A stretch of DNA of 64,000 nt from Xenophilus arseniciresistens (lineage in GTDB: Bacteria; Pseudomonadota; Gammaproteobacteria; Burkholderiales; Burkholderiaceae_C): assembly GCF_028023875.1 (NCBI RefSeq), contig NZ_JAQIPB010000012.1, positions 1 through 64,000 on the forward strand, written 5' to 3'. The position numbers were made by a program, and so were the translations under genes. Below, piece after piece: positions 1 through 9,004 of this stretch; position 1 is the stretch's first letter, and each line of letters starts with the position of its first letter. A model generated the notes under the pieces. The model had not been told where the DNA came from. It did no database searches and worked only from the letters and a program-made list of their open reading frames with translations.

Positions 1-117
<117 letters not shown>

Positions 118-131
118 GGGTGGGCAGCAAC

Positions 132-446
132 ATGGCCAACAAGCAAAAGATCCGCATCCGCCTGAAGGCGTTTGACTACAAGCTCATCGACCAGTCGGCC
201 GCCGAGATCGTGGACACCGCCAAGCGCACCGGCGCCATCGTCAAGGGCCCCGTGCCCCTGCCCACGCGCATGAAGCGTTTCGACATCCTGCGTTCGCCGC
301 ACGTCAACAAGACTTCGCGCGACCAGTTCGAGATCCGCACGCACCAGCGTCTGATGGACATCGTCGATCCCACCGACAAGACCGTGGACGCGCTGATGAA
401 GCTGGACCTGCCGGCCGGCGTGGACGTCGAGATCAAGCTGCAGTAA
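132..446 (+). CDS. rpsJ: 30S ribosomal protein S10
   Basis: A 104-residue protein beginning [20 protein letters not shown], the highly conserved S10 N-terminus, with the typical LPTR and RTHQRL motifs in the middle. S10 sits in the 30S head and also serves as NusE in transcription antitermination. I chose the ATG at 132 over an in-frame GTG at 120, because homologues begin at this methionine. It lies 14 bases after tuf and is followed by a clear terminator, so unusually it is separated from the rest of the S10 cluster. Confidence 0.97.
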   Translation: MANKQKIRIRLKAFDYKLIDQSAAEIVDTAKRTGAIVKGPVPLPTRMKRFDILRSPHVNKTSRDQFEIRTHQRLMDIVDPTDKTVDALMKLDLPAGVDVEIKLQ

Positions 447-473
447 TTGCGGCGCGGCCTTCACGGCCCATAG

Positions 474-507
474 AAAGCCCGGTTGCTTGCGCGGCCGGGC
501 TTTTTTT
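474..507 (+). terminator. Rho-independent terminator after rpsJ
   Basis: The arms AAAGCCCGG (474-482) and CCGGGCTTT (495-503) form a stem that runs straight into a run of T residues. It lies about 28 bases after the rpsJ stop and would end the tuf-rpsJ transcript before rplC. Confidence 0.85.
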
Positions 508-551
508 GTGTGTGGGGTGGGCACCATGACCGCCTGCGATGCCGATGGGGC

Positions 552-581
552 TTGCACAAAAAGTTGGCACCGCAGTAGAAT
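552..581 (+). promoter_or_regulatory. Candidate sigma-70 promoter for rplC operon
   Basis: TTGCAC (552-557) and TAGAAT (576-581) are separated by 18 bases, a good match to -35 and -10 boxes. They sit between the rpsJ terminator and rplC. Together with the terminator this suggests that rplC-rpsQ has its own promoter. Roughly 170 bases of untranslated leader follow before the rplC start; no gene is seen there, and the leader could host autoregulation by a ribosomal protein (inference). Confidence 0.6.
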
Positions 582-753
582 CGCGGGCTCTGCTCTTTTT
601 GCGGACGTTTGCCTATGGTTTGCCCAGGGCGGGTGGGCGCAGTTGGCAGGGTCCTTATCAACCTTCTCTCGCTGGATTCATCACGGCGCAGGCCGCGAAT
701 CCGAACGCTGTCGCCAATTGAAGTGGCAGCGGCGAGAGTTTTGGAGAAACAAC

Positions 754-1434
754 ATGAGTCAAAGCAACTCCCTCGGGTTGCTGGGCCGCAAGGTGGGCAT
801 GATGCGCCTCTTCACCGACGACGGGGACGCAGTGCCCGTCACGGTGGTGGACGTGTCCAACAACCGCGTGACCCAGGTCAAGACCCAAGAGGTCGACGGC
901 TACGTCGCCCTGCAGGTGACGTTTGGTGCACGCAAGGCCTCTCGCGTGACCAAGCCGCAAGCCGGCCATCTGGCCAAGGCTGGCGTCGAAGCCGGCGAAA
1001 TCATCCGTGAATTCCGCGTGACCGCCGAAACGGCCGCCCAGCATCAAGCGGGTGCCGTGATCGCCGCTCAGGGCGTGTTCGCCGCCGGCCAGAAGGTCGA
1101 CGTGCAGGGCACCTCGATCGGCAAGGGCTTCGCCGGCACGATCAAGCGCCACAACTTCAGCTCGCAACGTGCGTCGCACGGTAACAGCCGTTCGCACAAT
1201 GTTCCTGGCTCCATCTCGATGGCGCAGGATCCGGGCCGCGTGTTCCCGGGCAAGAAGATGACCGGCCACATGGGCGACGAAACCGTCACCACCCAGAACC
1301 TCGACGTGGTTCGCGTGGACGAAGCTCGCCAGCTGCTGCTGATCAAGGGCGCGATTCCGGGTTCGAAGGGTGGCTTTGTCACCGTGCGTCCCGCCGTCAA
1401 GGCCAAGCCGCAAGCGGCCGAAGGAGCGAAGTAA
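754..1434 (+). CDS. rplC: 50S ribosomal protein L3
   Basis: A 226-residue protein starting [20 protein letters not shown], with the conserved L3 segments [13 protein letters not shown] and MAGHMG-like ([19 protein letters not shown]). L3 is an early 50S assembly protein near the peptidyl transferase centre. The ATG at 754 is preceded by GGAGAA at good spacing. The open frame runs further upstream, but that part has no L3 similarity and overlaps the promoter. The stop overlaps the rplD start (TAATG), so the two genes are translationally coupled. Confidence 0.97.
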   Translation: MSQSNSLGLLGRKVGMMRLFTDDGDAVPVTVVDVSNNRVTQVKTQEVDGYVALQVTFGARKASRVTKPQAGHLAKAGVEAGEIIREFRVTAETAAQHQAGAVIAAQGVFAAGQKVDVQGTSIGKGFAGTIKRHNFSSQRASHGNSRSHNVPGSISMAQDPGRVFPGKKMTGHMGDETVTTQNLDVVRVDEARQLLLIKGAIPGSKGGFVTVRPAVKAKPQAAEGAK

Positions 1435-2054
1435 TGGAACTCGAACTCCTGAATGAACAGGGCCAGGCTGCGTCGAAGTACGACGCGCCCGAGACCGTGT
1501 TCGGTCGTGCCTACAACGAAGACCTGATCCATCAGATCGTCGTTGCCTACCAGGCCAACGCGCGCCAGGGCACCCGTGCCCAGAAGGACCGCGAGCAGGT
1601 CAAGCACTCGACCAAGAAGCCGTTCAAGCAAAAGGGAACGGGCCGCGCCCGTGCCGGTATGACGTCCTCGCCGCTGTGGCGTGGGGGCGGTCGGATCTTC
1701 CCGAACATGCCGGACGAAAACTTCACCCAGAAGATCAACAAGAAGATGTACCGCGCCGGCATGGCGTCCATCTTCTCGCAGCTGGTGCGCGAAGGCCGCC
1801 TGGCCGTGGTTGATTCGCTGAAGGTCGATTCGCCCAAGACCAAGGCCCTGGCTGCCAAGTTCAAGGCGATGAATCTCGAGTCCGTGCTCGTGATCGCCGA
1901 AGAAGTCGACGAGAACCTGTACCTCGCCTCGCGCAACCTGGTCAACGTGCTGGTTGTGGAGCCGCGTTATGCAGATCCGCTGTCGCTGGTGCACTACAAG
2001 AAGGTGCTGGTGACCAAGGGTGCCGTCGACAAGCTCAAGGAGATGTTCGCATGA
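1434..2054 (+). CDS. rplD: 50S ribosomal protein L4
   Basis: A 206-residue L4 protein. The long exit-tunnel loop is recognisable from [20 protein letters not shown] (around residues 62-81) and [10 protein letters not shown]. In enterobacteria L4 also represses the S10 operon; whether it does so here cannot be told from the sequence. The start overlaps the rplC stop by one base and the stop overlaps rplW by four bases, as expected in a tightly coupled operon. Confidence 0.97.
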   Translation: MELELLNEQGQAASKYDAPETVFGRAYNEDLIHQIVVAYQANARQGTRAQKDREQVKHSTKKPFKQKGTGRARAGMTSSPLWRGGGRIFPNMPDENFTQKINKKMYRAGMASIFSQLVREGRLAVVDSLKVDSPKTKALAAKFKAMNLESVLVIAEEVDENLYLASRNLVNVLVVEPRYADPLSLVHYKKVLVTKGAVDKLKEMFA

Positions 2055-2386
2055 GCCGCGTGAACCCCACCCCCGCTCAGCGTCAATTCGATGAAGGCCG
2101 TCTGTTGAACGTGCTGGTCGCTCCCATCGTGTCCGAAAAGGCCACCATGGTCGGCGAGAAGTCGAATGCCGTGACTTTCAAGGTGCTGCAGGACGCCACC
2201 AAGCCCGAGATCAAGGCCGCCGTCGAGCTGCTGTTCAAGGTCGAGGTCAAGGGCGTGTCCGTCGCCAACATCAAGGGCAAGACCAAGCGCTTCGGCCGCT
2301 CGGTGGGCCGCCGTGACAACGTGCGCAAGGCCTACGTGACGCTCAAGCCCGGTCAGGAGCTCAACCTCGTTTCGGAGGCCGCGTAA
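2051..2386 (+). CDS. rplW: 50S ribosomal protein L23
   Basis: A 111-residue L23 protein, recognised by [21 protein letters not shown] and [21 protein letters not shown]23 lines the polypeptide exit and is the docking site for trigger factor and SRP. It is about ten residues longer at the N-terminus than the E. coli protein ([17 protein letters not shown] precedes the conserved core). It overlaps rplD by four bases, and rplB follows after two bases. Confidence 0.96.
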   Translation: MSRVNPTPAQRQFDEGRLLNVLVAPIVSEKATMVGEKSNAVTFKVLQDATKPEIKAAVELLFKVEVKGVSVANIKGKTKRFGRSVGRRDNVRKAYVTLKPGQELNLVSEAA

Positions 2387-2388
2387 TC

Positions 2389-3213
2389 ATGGCCGTCATC
2401 AAGCTCAAGCCGACCACCCCGGGTCAGCGCGGTACCGTCAAGATCTCGCGCGATCACCTGCACAAGGGTGAAGGTTACGCGCCGCTGCTGGAACCCCAGT
2501 TCCAGAAGGCCGGCCGCAACAACAACGGCCACATCACCACCCGTCACAAGGGCGGCGGTCACAAGCACCACTACCGCGTGGTGGACTTCAAGCGCAACAA
2601 GGACGGCATCCCGGCCAAGGTCGAACGCATCGAGTACGACCCCAACCGTTCCGCTCACATCGCGCTGGTGTGCTACGCCGACGGCGAGCGCCGCTACATC
2701 ATCGCCCCGCGTGGCGTGGAAGCCGGCGCAACGCTGCTGAGCGGCTCGGAAGCCCCGATCCGCGCTGGCAACACGCTGCCGATCCGCAACATCCCCGTGG
2801 GTTCGACCATCCACGCGATCGAACTGCAGCCCGGCAAGGGTGCGCAGGTCGCGCGTTCGGCCGGTGCCTCGGCGACGCTGCTGGCCCGTGAAGGCGTGTA
2901 CGCCCAGGTGCGCATGCGCTCGGGCGAAGTGCGCCGCATCCACATCGAGTGCCGCGCCACCATCGGTGAAGTGGCCAACGAAGAGCACAGCCTGCGCCAG
3001 TACGGCAAGGCCGGTGCCACGCGCCATCGCGGCATTCGCCCGACCGTTCGCGGCGTGGTCATGAACCCGGTGGACCACCCGCATGGTGGTGGTGAGGGCA
3101 AGACTGGCGAAGGCCGTCATCCGGTTGACCCATGGGGCAACCTGACGAAGGGTTATCGCACCCGCAACAACAAGCGCACGCAGGTCTTCATCGTGTCGCG
3201 TCGCAAGAAGTAA
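2389..3213 (+). CDS. rplB: 50S ribosomal protein L2
   Basis: A 274-residue L2 protein. The invariant C-terminal stretch [15 protein letters not shown] contains the histidine implicated in peptidyl transfer function, and the N-terminal [15 protein letters not shown] is typical. Length matches the family (273 in E. coli). It lies in the middle of the S10 cluster, two bases after rplW and nine bases before rpsS. Confidence 0.98.
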   Translation: MAVIKLKPTTPGQRGTVKISRDHLHKGEGYAPLLEPQFQKAGRNNNGHITTRHKGGGHKHHYRVVDFKRNKDGIPAKVERIEYDPNRSAHIALVCYADGERRYIIAPRGVEAGATLLSGSEAPIRAGNTLPIRNIPVGSTIHAIELQPGKGAQVARSAGASATLLAREGVYAQVRMRSGEVRRIHIECRATIGEVANEEHSLRQYGKAGATRHRGIRPTVRGVVMNPVDHPHGGGEGKTGEGRHPVDPWGNLTKGYRTRNNKRTQVFIVSRRKK

Positions 3214-3222
3214 GGGACAGCC

Positions 3223-3498
3223 ATGACTCGCTCTCTCAAAAAGGGTCCTTTCGTCGACCATCATCTGGTTGCCAAGGTCGAAAAGGCCGTCGCGACCAAG
3301 GACAAGAAGCCGATCAAGACCTGGTCGCGCCGCTCGATGGTGCTGCCCGAGTTCATCGGCCTGACCATCGCCGTCCACAACGGCAAGCAACACGTGCCCG
3401 TGTATGTGACCGACCAGATGGTCGGCCACAAGCTGGGCGAGTTCGCACTGACCCGTACCTTCAAGGGTCACCCGGCGGACAAGAAAGCCAAGAAGTAA
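3223..3498 (+). CDS. rpsS: 30S ribosomal protein S19
   Basis: A 91-residue protein beginning [15 protein letters not shown], the S19 signature, followed by [20 protein letters not shown] and the closing [14 protein letters not shown]19 contacts tRNA and S13 in the 30S head. It is preceded by AAGGGA and sits between rplB and rplV as in other bacteria. Confidence 0.97.
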   Translation: MTRSLKKGPFVDHHLVAKVEKAVATKDKKPIKTWSRRSMVLPEFIGLTIAVHNGKQHVPVYVTDQMVGHKLGEFALTRTFKGHPADKKAKK

Positions 3499-3510
3499 GG
3501 AGCCCAAAAC

Positions 3511-3843
3511 ATGTCTGAAACACGTGCAGTGCTCCGCGGCGTTCGCCTGTCGGTGGACAAGGGCCGCCTCGTCGCGGACCTGATCCGCGGCAAGAAGGTG
3601 GACCAGGCGCTCAACATTCTGGAATTCACCCAGAAGAAGGCAGCCGTGATCGTCAAGAAGGTGCTCGAGTCGGCCATCGCCAATGCCGAGCACAACGACG
3701 GCGCGGACATCGACGAACTCCGCGTCAAGACCATCTATGTCGAGCAAGGTGCCACGCTCAAGCGTTTCACCGCGCGCGCCAAGGGCCGCGGCAACCGCAT
3801 CAGCAAGCCCACGTGCCATGTGTACGTGACGGTCGGCAACTAA
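3511..3843 (+). CDS. rplV: 50S ribosomal protein L22
   Basis: A 110-residue L22 protein with the conserved start [20 protein letters not shown] and the tunnel hairpin segment [21 protein letters not shown]22 lines the nascent peptide tunnel, and its hairpin influences macrolide sensitivity. AAGGAG precedes the ATG. It is followed after 14 bases by rpsC. Confidence 0.97.
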   Translation: MSETRAVLRGVRLSVDKGRLVADLIRGKKVDQALNILEFTQKKAAVIVKKVLESAIANAEHNDGADIDELRVKTIYVEQGATLKRFTARAKGRGNRISKPTCHVYVTVGN

Positions 3844-3857
3844 GGTCTGGAAGAAAC

Positions 3858-4751
3858 ATGGGACAGAAAATCCACCCAACCGGCTTCCGCCTTGCGGTCA
3901 GCCGTAACTGGTCCAGCCGTTGGTACGCCAGTGACCGTGACTTCGCGGGCATGCTGGCCGAAGACATCAAGGTGCGCGAGTACCTGAAGAAGAAGCTGAA
4001 GAACGCTTCGGTGTCGCGCGTCCTGATCGAGCGCCCCGCCAAGAACGCCCGCATCACCATCTACTCGGCACGTCCGGGCGTGGTGATCGGCAAGAAGGGC
4101 GAGGACATCGAGAACCTGAAGAAGGAACTCGGCAAGCAACTGGGCGTGCCCGTTGCCGTGAACATCGAAGAAGTGCGCAAGCCCGAAGTCGATGCTCAGC
4201 TGATCGCCGACTCGATCACCCAGCAGCTCGAGAAGCGCATCATGTTCCGCCGCGCCATGAAGCGCGCGATGCAGAACGCGATGCGTCTGGGCGCCCAGGG
4301 CATCAAGATCATGTCCGCCGGCCGTCTGAACGGCATCGAAATCGCCCGTACCGAGTGGTACCGCGAAGGCCGTGTGCCCTTGCACACCCTGCGCGCCGAC
4401 ATCGACTACGGCACCTCCGAAGCCAAGACCACCTACGGTGTGATCGGCGTGAAGGTGTGGGTCTACAAGGGCGACACCCTGGGCCGCAGCGATGCGCCTT
4501 CGCTGGACAGCACCCCGCGTCCGGAAGGTGAAGAGCGCCGCGGTCCGCGTGGCCCGCGTCGCGATGGCCGTCCCGGTGGCAATGACCGCCGTGGTGGCCC
4601 GCGCGGCGGCGGCCGTGGTTTCGGCAGCAATGCCGCCCCGGCCGATGGCAGCGACAAGCCTGCCGACGCAGTGGACCCCAGCAAGCCCGCCGTTAAGCGC
4701 GTCCGCAAAGCCGCGCCCGCTGCAGCAGCGGACGGCGCCAAGGCCGAGTAA
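3858..4751 (+). CDS. rpsC: 30S ribosomal protein S3 with RGG-rich tail
   Basis: A 297-residue S3 protein. The core starts [20 protein letters not shown], has the KH-domain signature [14 protein letters not shown], and continues through [18 protein letters not shown]. The ATG at 3858 (AAGAAAC upstream) was preferred to an upstream in-frame start. E. coli S3 is 233 residues; here roughly 65 extra C-terminal residues follow. They begin with repeated [17 protein letters not shown] motifs and end in an Ala/Lys-rich stretch. S3 forms the mRNA entry channel, so the basic, disordered tail could touch mRNA or rRNA (inference). Such tails are known in betaproteobacterial S3. Confidence 0.97.
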   Translation: MGQKIHPTGFRLAVSRNWSSRWYASDRDFAGMLAEDIKVREYLKKKLKNASVSRVLIERPAKNARITIYSARPGVVIGKKGEDIENLKKELGKQLGVPVAVNIEEVRKPEVDAQLIADSITQQLEKRIMFRRAMKRAMQNAMRLGAQGIKIMSAGRLNGIEIARTEWYREGRVPLHTLRADIDYGTSEAKTTYGVIGVKVWVYKGDTLGRSDAPSLDSTPRPEGEERRGPRGPRRDGRPGGNDRRGGPRGGGRGFGSNAAPADGSDKPADAVDPSKPAVKRVRKAAPAAAADGAKAE

Positions 4752-4780
4752 TACCGGCCTTCGAGTAACGGAGAAAACAA

Positions 4781-5197
4781 ATGCTGCAACCTGCACGCAG
4801 AAAGTTCCGCAAGGAACAGAAAGGCCGCAACACCGGCGTCGCAACCCGGGGCAACTCGGTTGCCTTCGGTGATTTCGGTCTGAAGTCGGTGGATCGTGGT
4901 CGCCTGACGGCGCGCCAGATCGAAGCCGCCCGCCGTGCCATCTCGCGCCACGTCAAGCGCGGTGGCCGTATCTGGATCCGCGTGTTCCCGGACAAGCCGA
5001 TCTCGACCAAGCCCGCCGAAGTCCGGATGGGTAACGGCAAGGGCAACCCCGAGTACTACGTGGCCGAGATCCAGCCGGGCAAGGTCATTTACGAGATCGT
5101 CGGCGTGCCCGAAGAACTCGCTCGTGAAGCGTTCCGCCTGGCTGCCGCCAAGCTGCCCCTGCGTACGACCTTCGTCGCACGCCAGCTCGGCGCCTGA
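4781..5197 (+). CDS. rplP: 50S ribosomal protein L16
   Basis: A 138-residue L16 protein starting [19 protein letters not shown], with the conserved [20 protein letters not shown] and [19 protein letters not shown] segments. L16 helps shape the A-site on the 50S subunit. Length is standard (136 in E. coli). ACGGAG precedes the start. It lies 29 bases downstream of rpsC and 17 bases before rpmC. Confidence 0.97.
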   Translation: MLQPARRKFRKEQKGRNTGVATRGNSVAFGDFGLKSVDRGRLTARQIEAARRAISRHVKRGGRIWIRVFPDKPISTKPAEVRMGNGKGNPEYYVAEIQPGKVIYEIVGVPEELAREAFRLAAAKLPLRTTFVARQLGA

Positions 5198-5214
5198 TCG
5201 AGGAGAGAACTCTC

Positions 5215-5442
5215 ATGGCAACGAAAAGCAAGCAAACCGCGAAGGTCTCCAAGGCCGCCGCGCTGCGCGAAAAGGATGTGGCTGGCCTGCAAGCTGAAAT
5301 CAAGGACCTGCAGAAGGCCCATTTCAACCTGCGCATGCAAAAGGCTACGCAACAGCTGACCAACAACGCCAGCATCGGTGTGGTGCGTCGCGACATCGCG
5401 CGCGCCAAGACCATCCTGGCGCAAAAGAACGCGGCCCAGTAA
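5215..5442 (+). CDS. rpmC: 50S ribosomal protein L29
   Basis: A 75-residue L29 protein; the recognisable core is [20 protein letters not shown] followed by [19 protein letters not shown]. It is about a dozen residues longer than E. coli L29 because of a Lys-rich N-terminal extension ([15 protein letters not shown]). L29 sits near the peptide exit next to L23. GAGGAG precedes the start. Confidence 0.95.
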   Translation: MATKSKQTAKVSKAAALREKDVAGLQAEIKDLQKAHFNLRMQKATQQLTNNASIGVVRRDIARAKTILAQKNAAQ

Positions 5443-5451
5443 GGAGTGAAC

Positions 5452-5721
5452 ATGACGGACGTTCAAAAATCCCTCAAGCGCACCCTGATCGGCAAGGTCG
5501 TCAGCGACAAGCGCGAAAAGACCGTGACGGTGCTGGTCGAGCGTCGGGTGAAGCACCCGATCTACGACAAGATCATGATCAAGTCGAGCAAGTACCACGC
5601 GCACGACGAGCAAGGTGAATACCACCTGGGCGATCTGATCGAGATCACCGAGTCGCGCCCGATCTCCAAGTCCAAGAACTGGATCGCCACGCGTCTGGTC
5701 GAGAAGGCAGCAGCGGTCTAA
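5452..5721 (+). CDS. rpsQ: 30S ribosomal protein S17
   Basis: An 89-residue S17 protein with the core [20 protein letters not shown] and [20 protein letters not shown]17 is a primary 16S rRNA binding protein. I chose the ATG at 5452 (AAGGAG seven bases upstream) over the GTG two codons earlier. It is the last ribosomal gene here: rplN, which follows rpsQ in many bacteria, is absent and a terminator follows instead. Confidence 0.96.
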   Translation: MTDVQKSLKRTLIGKVVSDKREKTVTVLVERRVKHPIYDKIMIKSSKYHAHDEQGEYHLGDLIEITESRPISKSKNWIATRLVEKAAAV

Positions 5722-5772
5722 TCACTGCGCTTTCCCCTCTGCCTTTCCCTTCTGGTAATAGGCAATGCAAAG

Positions 5773-5803
5773 ACGGCCCACAATGTGGGCCGTTTTCTTT
5801 TTT
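5773..5803 (+). terminator. Rho-independent terminator after rpsQ
   Basis: ACGGCCCAC (5773-5781) and GTGGGCCGT (5785-5793) form a perfect nine-base stem with a three-base loop, followed by TTTCTTTTTT. It closes the ribosomal operon, about 50 bases after the rpsQ stop. Confidence 0.9.
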
Positions 5804-5829
5804 CAGCTCCCACCCTCAAGGAACCCAAC

Positions 5830-6336
5830 ATGATCAAGGTCGGCGACACCCTGCCCGCAACGACGCTGTACGAGTACTCGGATGTGGAAGGCGAAGGCTG
5901 CAGCATCGGTCCCAATGCCGTCGATGTGGCCAAGGCCAGTGCGGGCAAGACCATTGCGCTGTTCGCGCTGCCCGGCGCCTTCACGCCCACCTGCTCGGCC
6001 AAGCATGTGCCCGGCTATGTGGAACAGTACGACGCGCTGCGTGCCGCAGGTGTCGATGAGATCTGGTGCCTGAGCGTGAACGACGCCTTCGTCATGGGCG
6101 CCTGGGCGCGCGCGCAGAAGTCGGTCGGCAAGGTGCGCCTGCTGGCCGATGGCAGTGCCGATTTCGCCAAGGCCGCCGGCCTGACGCTGGACCTGACGGC
6201 CAAGGGCATGGGCGTGCGCAGCAACCGCTATTCGATGCTGGTCAAGGACGGCAAGGTGGCCACGCTCAACGTCGAAGGCCCCGGCAAGTTCGAAGTCAGC
6301 GACGCGGCCACGCTGCTGGCCCAGGCCAAGGGCTGA
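5830..6336 (+). CDS. Peroxiredoxin (Prx5-type)
   Basis: A 168-residue thioredoxin-fold peroxidase. The segment LPGAFTPTCSAKHVPGY contains the peroxidatic cysteine (Cys55) in the PxxxTxxC context of peroxiredoxins, and SVNDAFVMGAWA is typical of the Prx5/atypical 2-Cys group. It reduces hydrogen peroxide or alkyl hydroperoxides in the cytoplasm. No glutaredoxin domain is fused, so reduction must come from a separate thiol partner. The ATG at 5830 follows AAGGAACCC and was preferred to an in-frame GTG inside the terminator region. It is monocistronic, just after the rpsQ terminator. Confidence 0.9.
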   Translation: MIKVGDTLPATTLYEYSDVEGEGCSIGPNAVDVAKASAGKTIALFALPGAFTPTCSAKHVPGYVEQYDALRAAGVDEIWCLSVNDAFVMGAWARAQKSVGKVRLLADGSADFAKAAGLTLDLTAKGMGVRSNRYSMLVKDGKVATLNVEGPGKFEVSDAATLLAQAKG

Positions 6337-6406
6337 TGCCCTGAAGCGCCGGATGCATCCGCAGGGTGCATCCCGCGCGCTGCACGCCTGAGACGTGAGC
6401 ACGGTC

Positions 6407-7012
6407 TCAGTCCAGATCGGCCTTGAGGTAGTGCGAGCCCGCCACCGGGTTGTGATAGTAGGGTGGCACTTCCCTGAAGCCCAGGTCTTCGTACAGGGCG
6501 CGCGCCGCTTCCATCTCGTTGAGCGTGTCCAGCAGCACGCACGAATAGCCCGCCTGCCGCGCCGAATCGAGCACCGCTTCGGCAAGCTGGCGGCCCAGCC
6601 GCAAGCCGCGGAAGGCGGGCCGCACGTACAGGCGCTTCATCTCTGCCGCATTCACGTGGTCCACCGCGTCCAGGGGGCGCAGCGCGCAGCAGCCCGCCAC
6701 TTCGGCCCAGCGGCCATCGGGTAGCTGCACGGCGTCGTCGCTGCCCGGGCTGGGTTCTGCGCCCACCAGCGCCAGCAGCAGCGTGCCGCGCGGCGAGGCA
6801 TAGTCGCCTGGCAGCGCTGCCAGTTCACCCTCGAAGTCCTGGAAGGCCAGGTCCACGCCCAGGGTGCCGGCGTACTCCACAAAGATGCGGCGCACCGCCG
6901 CAAGGTCCTGCTGCGGATCGGCCACGTGCAGGCAGGTCGGCGGATCGACCGCAGCCGCTGAAGAAGAACAAGAGGACATGGGCGCGGAAGCAGAAGAAGA
7001 GGGCGCGTTCAT
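6407..7012 (-). CDS. GNAT family N-acetyltransferase
   Basis: A roughly 200-residue protein whose second half carries the acetyl-CoA binding signature VRPAFRGLRLGRQLAEAV (motif A), followed by LLDTLNEMEAARALYEDLGF and PYYHNP, as in the GNAT group of PF00583. GNAT enzymes move an acetyl group from acetyl-CoA to an amine; the substrate here is unknown. The first 30 or so residues are Ser/Ala-rich and probably not part of the fold; the true start could be the ATG at 7012 or one about 33 bases further in. It begins seven bases after the cytochrome b561 stop, so the two are likely co-transcribed. Confidence 0.85.
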   Translation of the reverse strand: MNAPSSSASAPMSSCSSSAAAVDPPTCLHVADPQQDLAAVRRIFVEYAGTLGVDLAFQDFEGELAALPGDYASPRGTLLLALVGAEPSPGSDDAVQLPDGRWAEVAGCCALRPLDAVDHVNAAEMKRLYVRPAFRGLRLGRQLAEAVLDSARQAGYSCVLLDTLNEMEAARALYEDLGFREVPPYYHNPVAGSHYLKADLD

Positions 7013-7019
7013 GGCTTCT

Positions 7020-7721
7020 TCAACCCTGCAAGGACGCAAGCCAGCGCGCCGCGGCCGCGCACAGGCCGAACAGCACCAGTGCCAGCAGGCGCGTGCGCGC
7101 GTCGTCGCGGCTCATCGGCGCCTGCAGTTGCGACGGCACGGTCTTGTCGCCATGGAGCATGGGCCACACCAGCGTCTGGCGCTTGAACAGCACATAGACC
7201 AGCAAGGCCGCCACATGCAGCACCAGAAGTGCGATCACCACCCACTGGCCGGCGTCCTTGTGCCAGTCGGTGGCCAGGCTGGACCATGCGCCGGGCACCA
7301 CGGTGGCCAGCGGCCCCGTGAAGCTGATGGCGTCATCGGACATCAGGCCCGACAGCACCTGCACCACCAGCGCCGCCAGCAGTGCGAACACCGACAGCGC
7401 CCCCAGCGGCGAATGGCCGATGCCATGCAGCGGCGCGGCGCGCCCGCGCAGGTGCGCCAGCAGCGAGGCCGGTGAATAGATGAAAGCCGAAAAGCGCGAC
7501 CAGCGCCCGCCCACGAAGCCCCACAGCACGCGGAACATCAGCAGCGCCAGCACAAAGTAGCCGAGCCGGAAATGCCAGTCCATGGCGCCGGTCTTGGCCG
7601 TGACGATCAGCGCGATGACGCTGCCCGCCAGGCTCCAGTGGAACAGGCGGGTGGGCAGATCCCAGACGCGCAGGCGCTGTTGTTGCCCGGCCGGGGAAGA
7701 GGACATCGCGTGGGTGGACAT
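7020..7721 (-). CDS. Cytochrome b561-type membrane protein
   Basis: A 233-residue integral membrane protein with four predicted membrane spans and the b561/hydrogenase cytochrome b pattern: VWDLPTRLFHWSLAG carries one haem-ligand histidine, HFRLGY another, and further histidines lie in WHKDAGQWVVIALLVLHVAA. These proteins pass electrons between quinol and periplasmic partners. The start MSTHAM at 7721 was chosen; an alternative ATG lies five codons later. It is divergent from the cytochrome c' gene across 181 bases, so the two haem proteins may be partners (inference), and is followed by the GNAT gene. Confidence 0.88.
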   Translation of the reverse strand: MSTHAMSSSPAGQQQRLRVWDLPTRLFHWSLAGSVIALIVTAKTGAMDWHFRLGYFVLALLMFRVLWGFVGGRWSRFSAFIYSPASLLAHLRGRAAPLHGIGHSPLGALSVFALLAALVVQVLSGLMSDDAISFTGPLATVVPGAWSSLATDWHKDAGQWVVIALLVLHVAALLVYVLFKRQTLVWPMLHGDKTVPSQLQAPMSRDDARTRLLALVLFGLCAAAARWLASLQG

Positions 7722-7902
7722 GAAGGCGGCCCGGCGGGCGCCGGGCAAAGCGGAGCAGGGCCGCAGATTATCAAAGCTCGCGCCGGGGCCGGGAATCCGT
7801 GCGCCCGCAGGGCCTTTGCATGGGCGTCCTGCGCCGCTTCTAAACTGCGGGCGCCGTCGGGGACCCCGCCCCGGGCCCACCCACGAACAACAGGAAAGCC
7901 CC

Positions 7903-8358
7903 ATGTCTCATTCGATGTTCTTCCGTGCGCTGGCCATCGGCGCGCTGGCCATGCTGGCCGCTGGTGCCCAGGCGCAGCAGAGCTTTGCCACGCCGCAGGA
8001 GGCGATCAAGTTCCGCCAGGCGACGCTCAAGGAGATGCAGCAGAACTTCAAGAAGGTGGCCGACATGGCCAGCGGACGCGAGGACTTCGACGCCAAGGTG
8101 GCCGAAACCGCGTCGGCCCGCGCCGCCGAGCTGATCAAGCTGCCCTGGGCAGGCTTCGGCCCCGGCACCGAGGGCGGCAAGGCCTCGCCGGCGATCTGGA
8201 AGGAACAGGACAAGTTCATGGCCGCTGCCAGCCGCGCCGAAGGCGAGGTGGCCAAGGTGGCCGCCGCCGCCAAGACCGGCAACCTGGATGCGATCAAGGC
8301 CGCTGTTGGCGGGGCAGGCGCTTCCTGCAAGGCCTGCCACGACATGTATCGGAATTAG
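7903..8358 (+). CDS. Cytochrome c' (periplasmic)
   Basis: A 151-residue protein with a clear signal peptide ending near AGAQAQQ and the single C-terminal haem-binding motif CKACH (residues 142-146), where the terminal His would be the only axial ligand, as in cytochromes c'. The rest is predicted to be a four-helix bundle with the typical IKFRQATLKEMQQNFK first helix. Cytochromes c' bind NO and are linked to nitrosative stress protection in the periplasm. GGAAAG precedes the ATG. Its divergent neighbour is a cytochrome b561. Confidence 0.9.
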   Translation: MSHSMFFRALAIGALAMLAAGAQAQQSFATPQEAIKFRQATLKEMQQNFKKVADMASGREDFDAKVAETASARAAELIKLPWAGFGPGTEGGKASPAIWKEQDKFMAAASRAEGEVAKVAAAAKTGNLDAIKAAVGGAGASCKACHDMYRN

Positions 8359-8421
8359 CACCCCCCAGGCCAGGATCAGGCTGGCACGGGGAGCGCAGGC
8401 GCGCGTTGCGACGGGCGCTGC

Positions 8422-8919
8422 TCAAGCCTCGGCCAGCAGCTTCTCGATCAGTTTGTGCAGCTCGGCGAAGTCGGGCTCGCCCACGTAGCGCTTGACGATT
8501 TCGCCGCGCTTGTTGACCAGGTAGGTGGTGGGCGTGAGCTTCACATCGCCCCAGGCCTGGGCCACGGCGCCGGTGTTGTCGATGGCCACTTCGAAGGGCA
8601 GCTTGCGGCTTTCGGCGAAGTTCACCACGTAACTGGGCGGGTCGTAGCTCATGGCCACCGCCAGCGTGTTGTAGCCCTGCGCCTTGTACTTCTCGTGCGT
8701 GGCGGCGATCTGCGGCATCTCGGCCACGCAGGTCACGCAGCTGGTGGCCCAGAAGTTCACCAGCGTCACCCGGCCCTTGAGGTCCTCGGTGCTCTTTCGG
8801 CTGCCGTCCAGCAGCACGAAGGTCGACGCAGGCGCGGCAGAAGCGCCGGTGCTCAGCACCACGCCCGCACCCACGGCCAGCGCGGCCACGAATGCGGCAA
8901 CATAGAGGACTTTCTTCAT
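8422..8919 (-). CDS. TlpA/ResA-like periplasmic thiol-disulfide protein
   Basis: A 165-residue thioredoxin-fold protein. The N-terminus (MKKVLYVAAFVAALAVGAG) is a signal peptide or anchor. The active site is FWATSCVTCVAEMP with Cys61 and Cys64 (CVTC), and the cis-proline loop is visible as LTPTTYLVNKRGEIV. Such proteins reduce apocytochrome c or other periplasmic disulfides, which would suit the nearby cytochromes (inference). It is convergent with cytochrome c'. Confidence 0.88.
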   Translation of the reverse strand: MKKVLYVAAFVAALAVGAGVVLSTGASAAPASTFVLLDGSRKSTEDLKGRVTLVNFWATSCVTCVAEMPQIAATHEKYKAQGYNTLAVAMSYDPPSYVVNFAESRKLPFEVAIDNTGAVAQAWGDVKLTPTTYLVNKRGEIVKRYVGEPDFAELHKLIEKLLAEA

Positions 8920-9004
8920 GGTGACTGGCTAGAGAGGGTGGGGCGCAGTTTAGTTCCGACCCATGGCCGCGCTTCGCGCCAGTCGCAACGCCTGAGTCCA
9001 ACCC

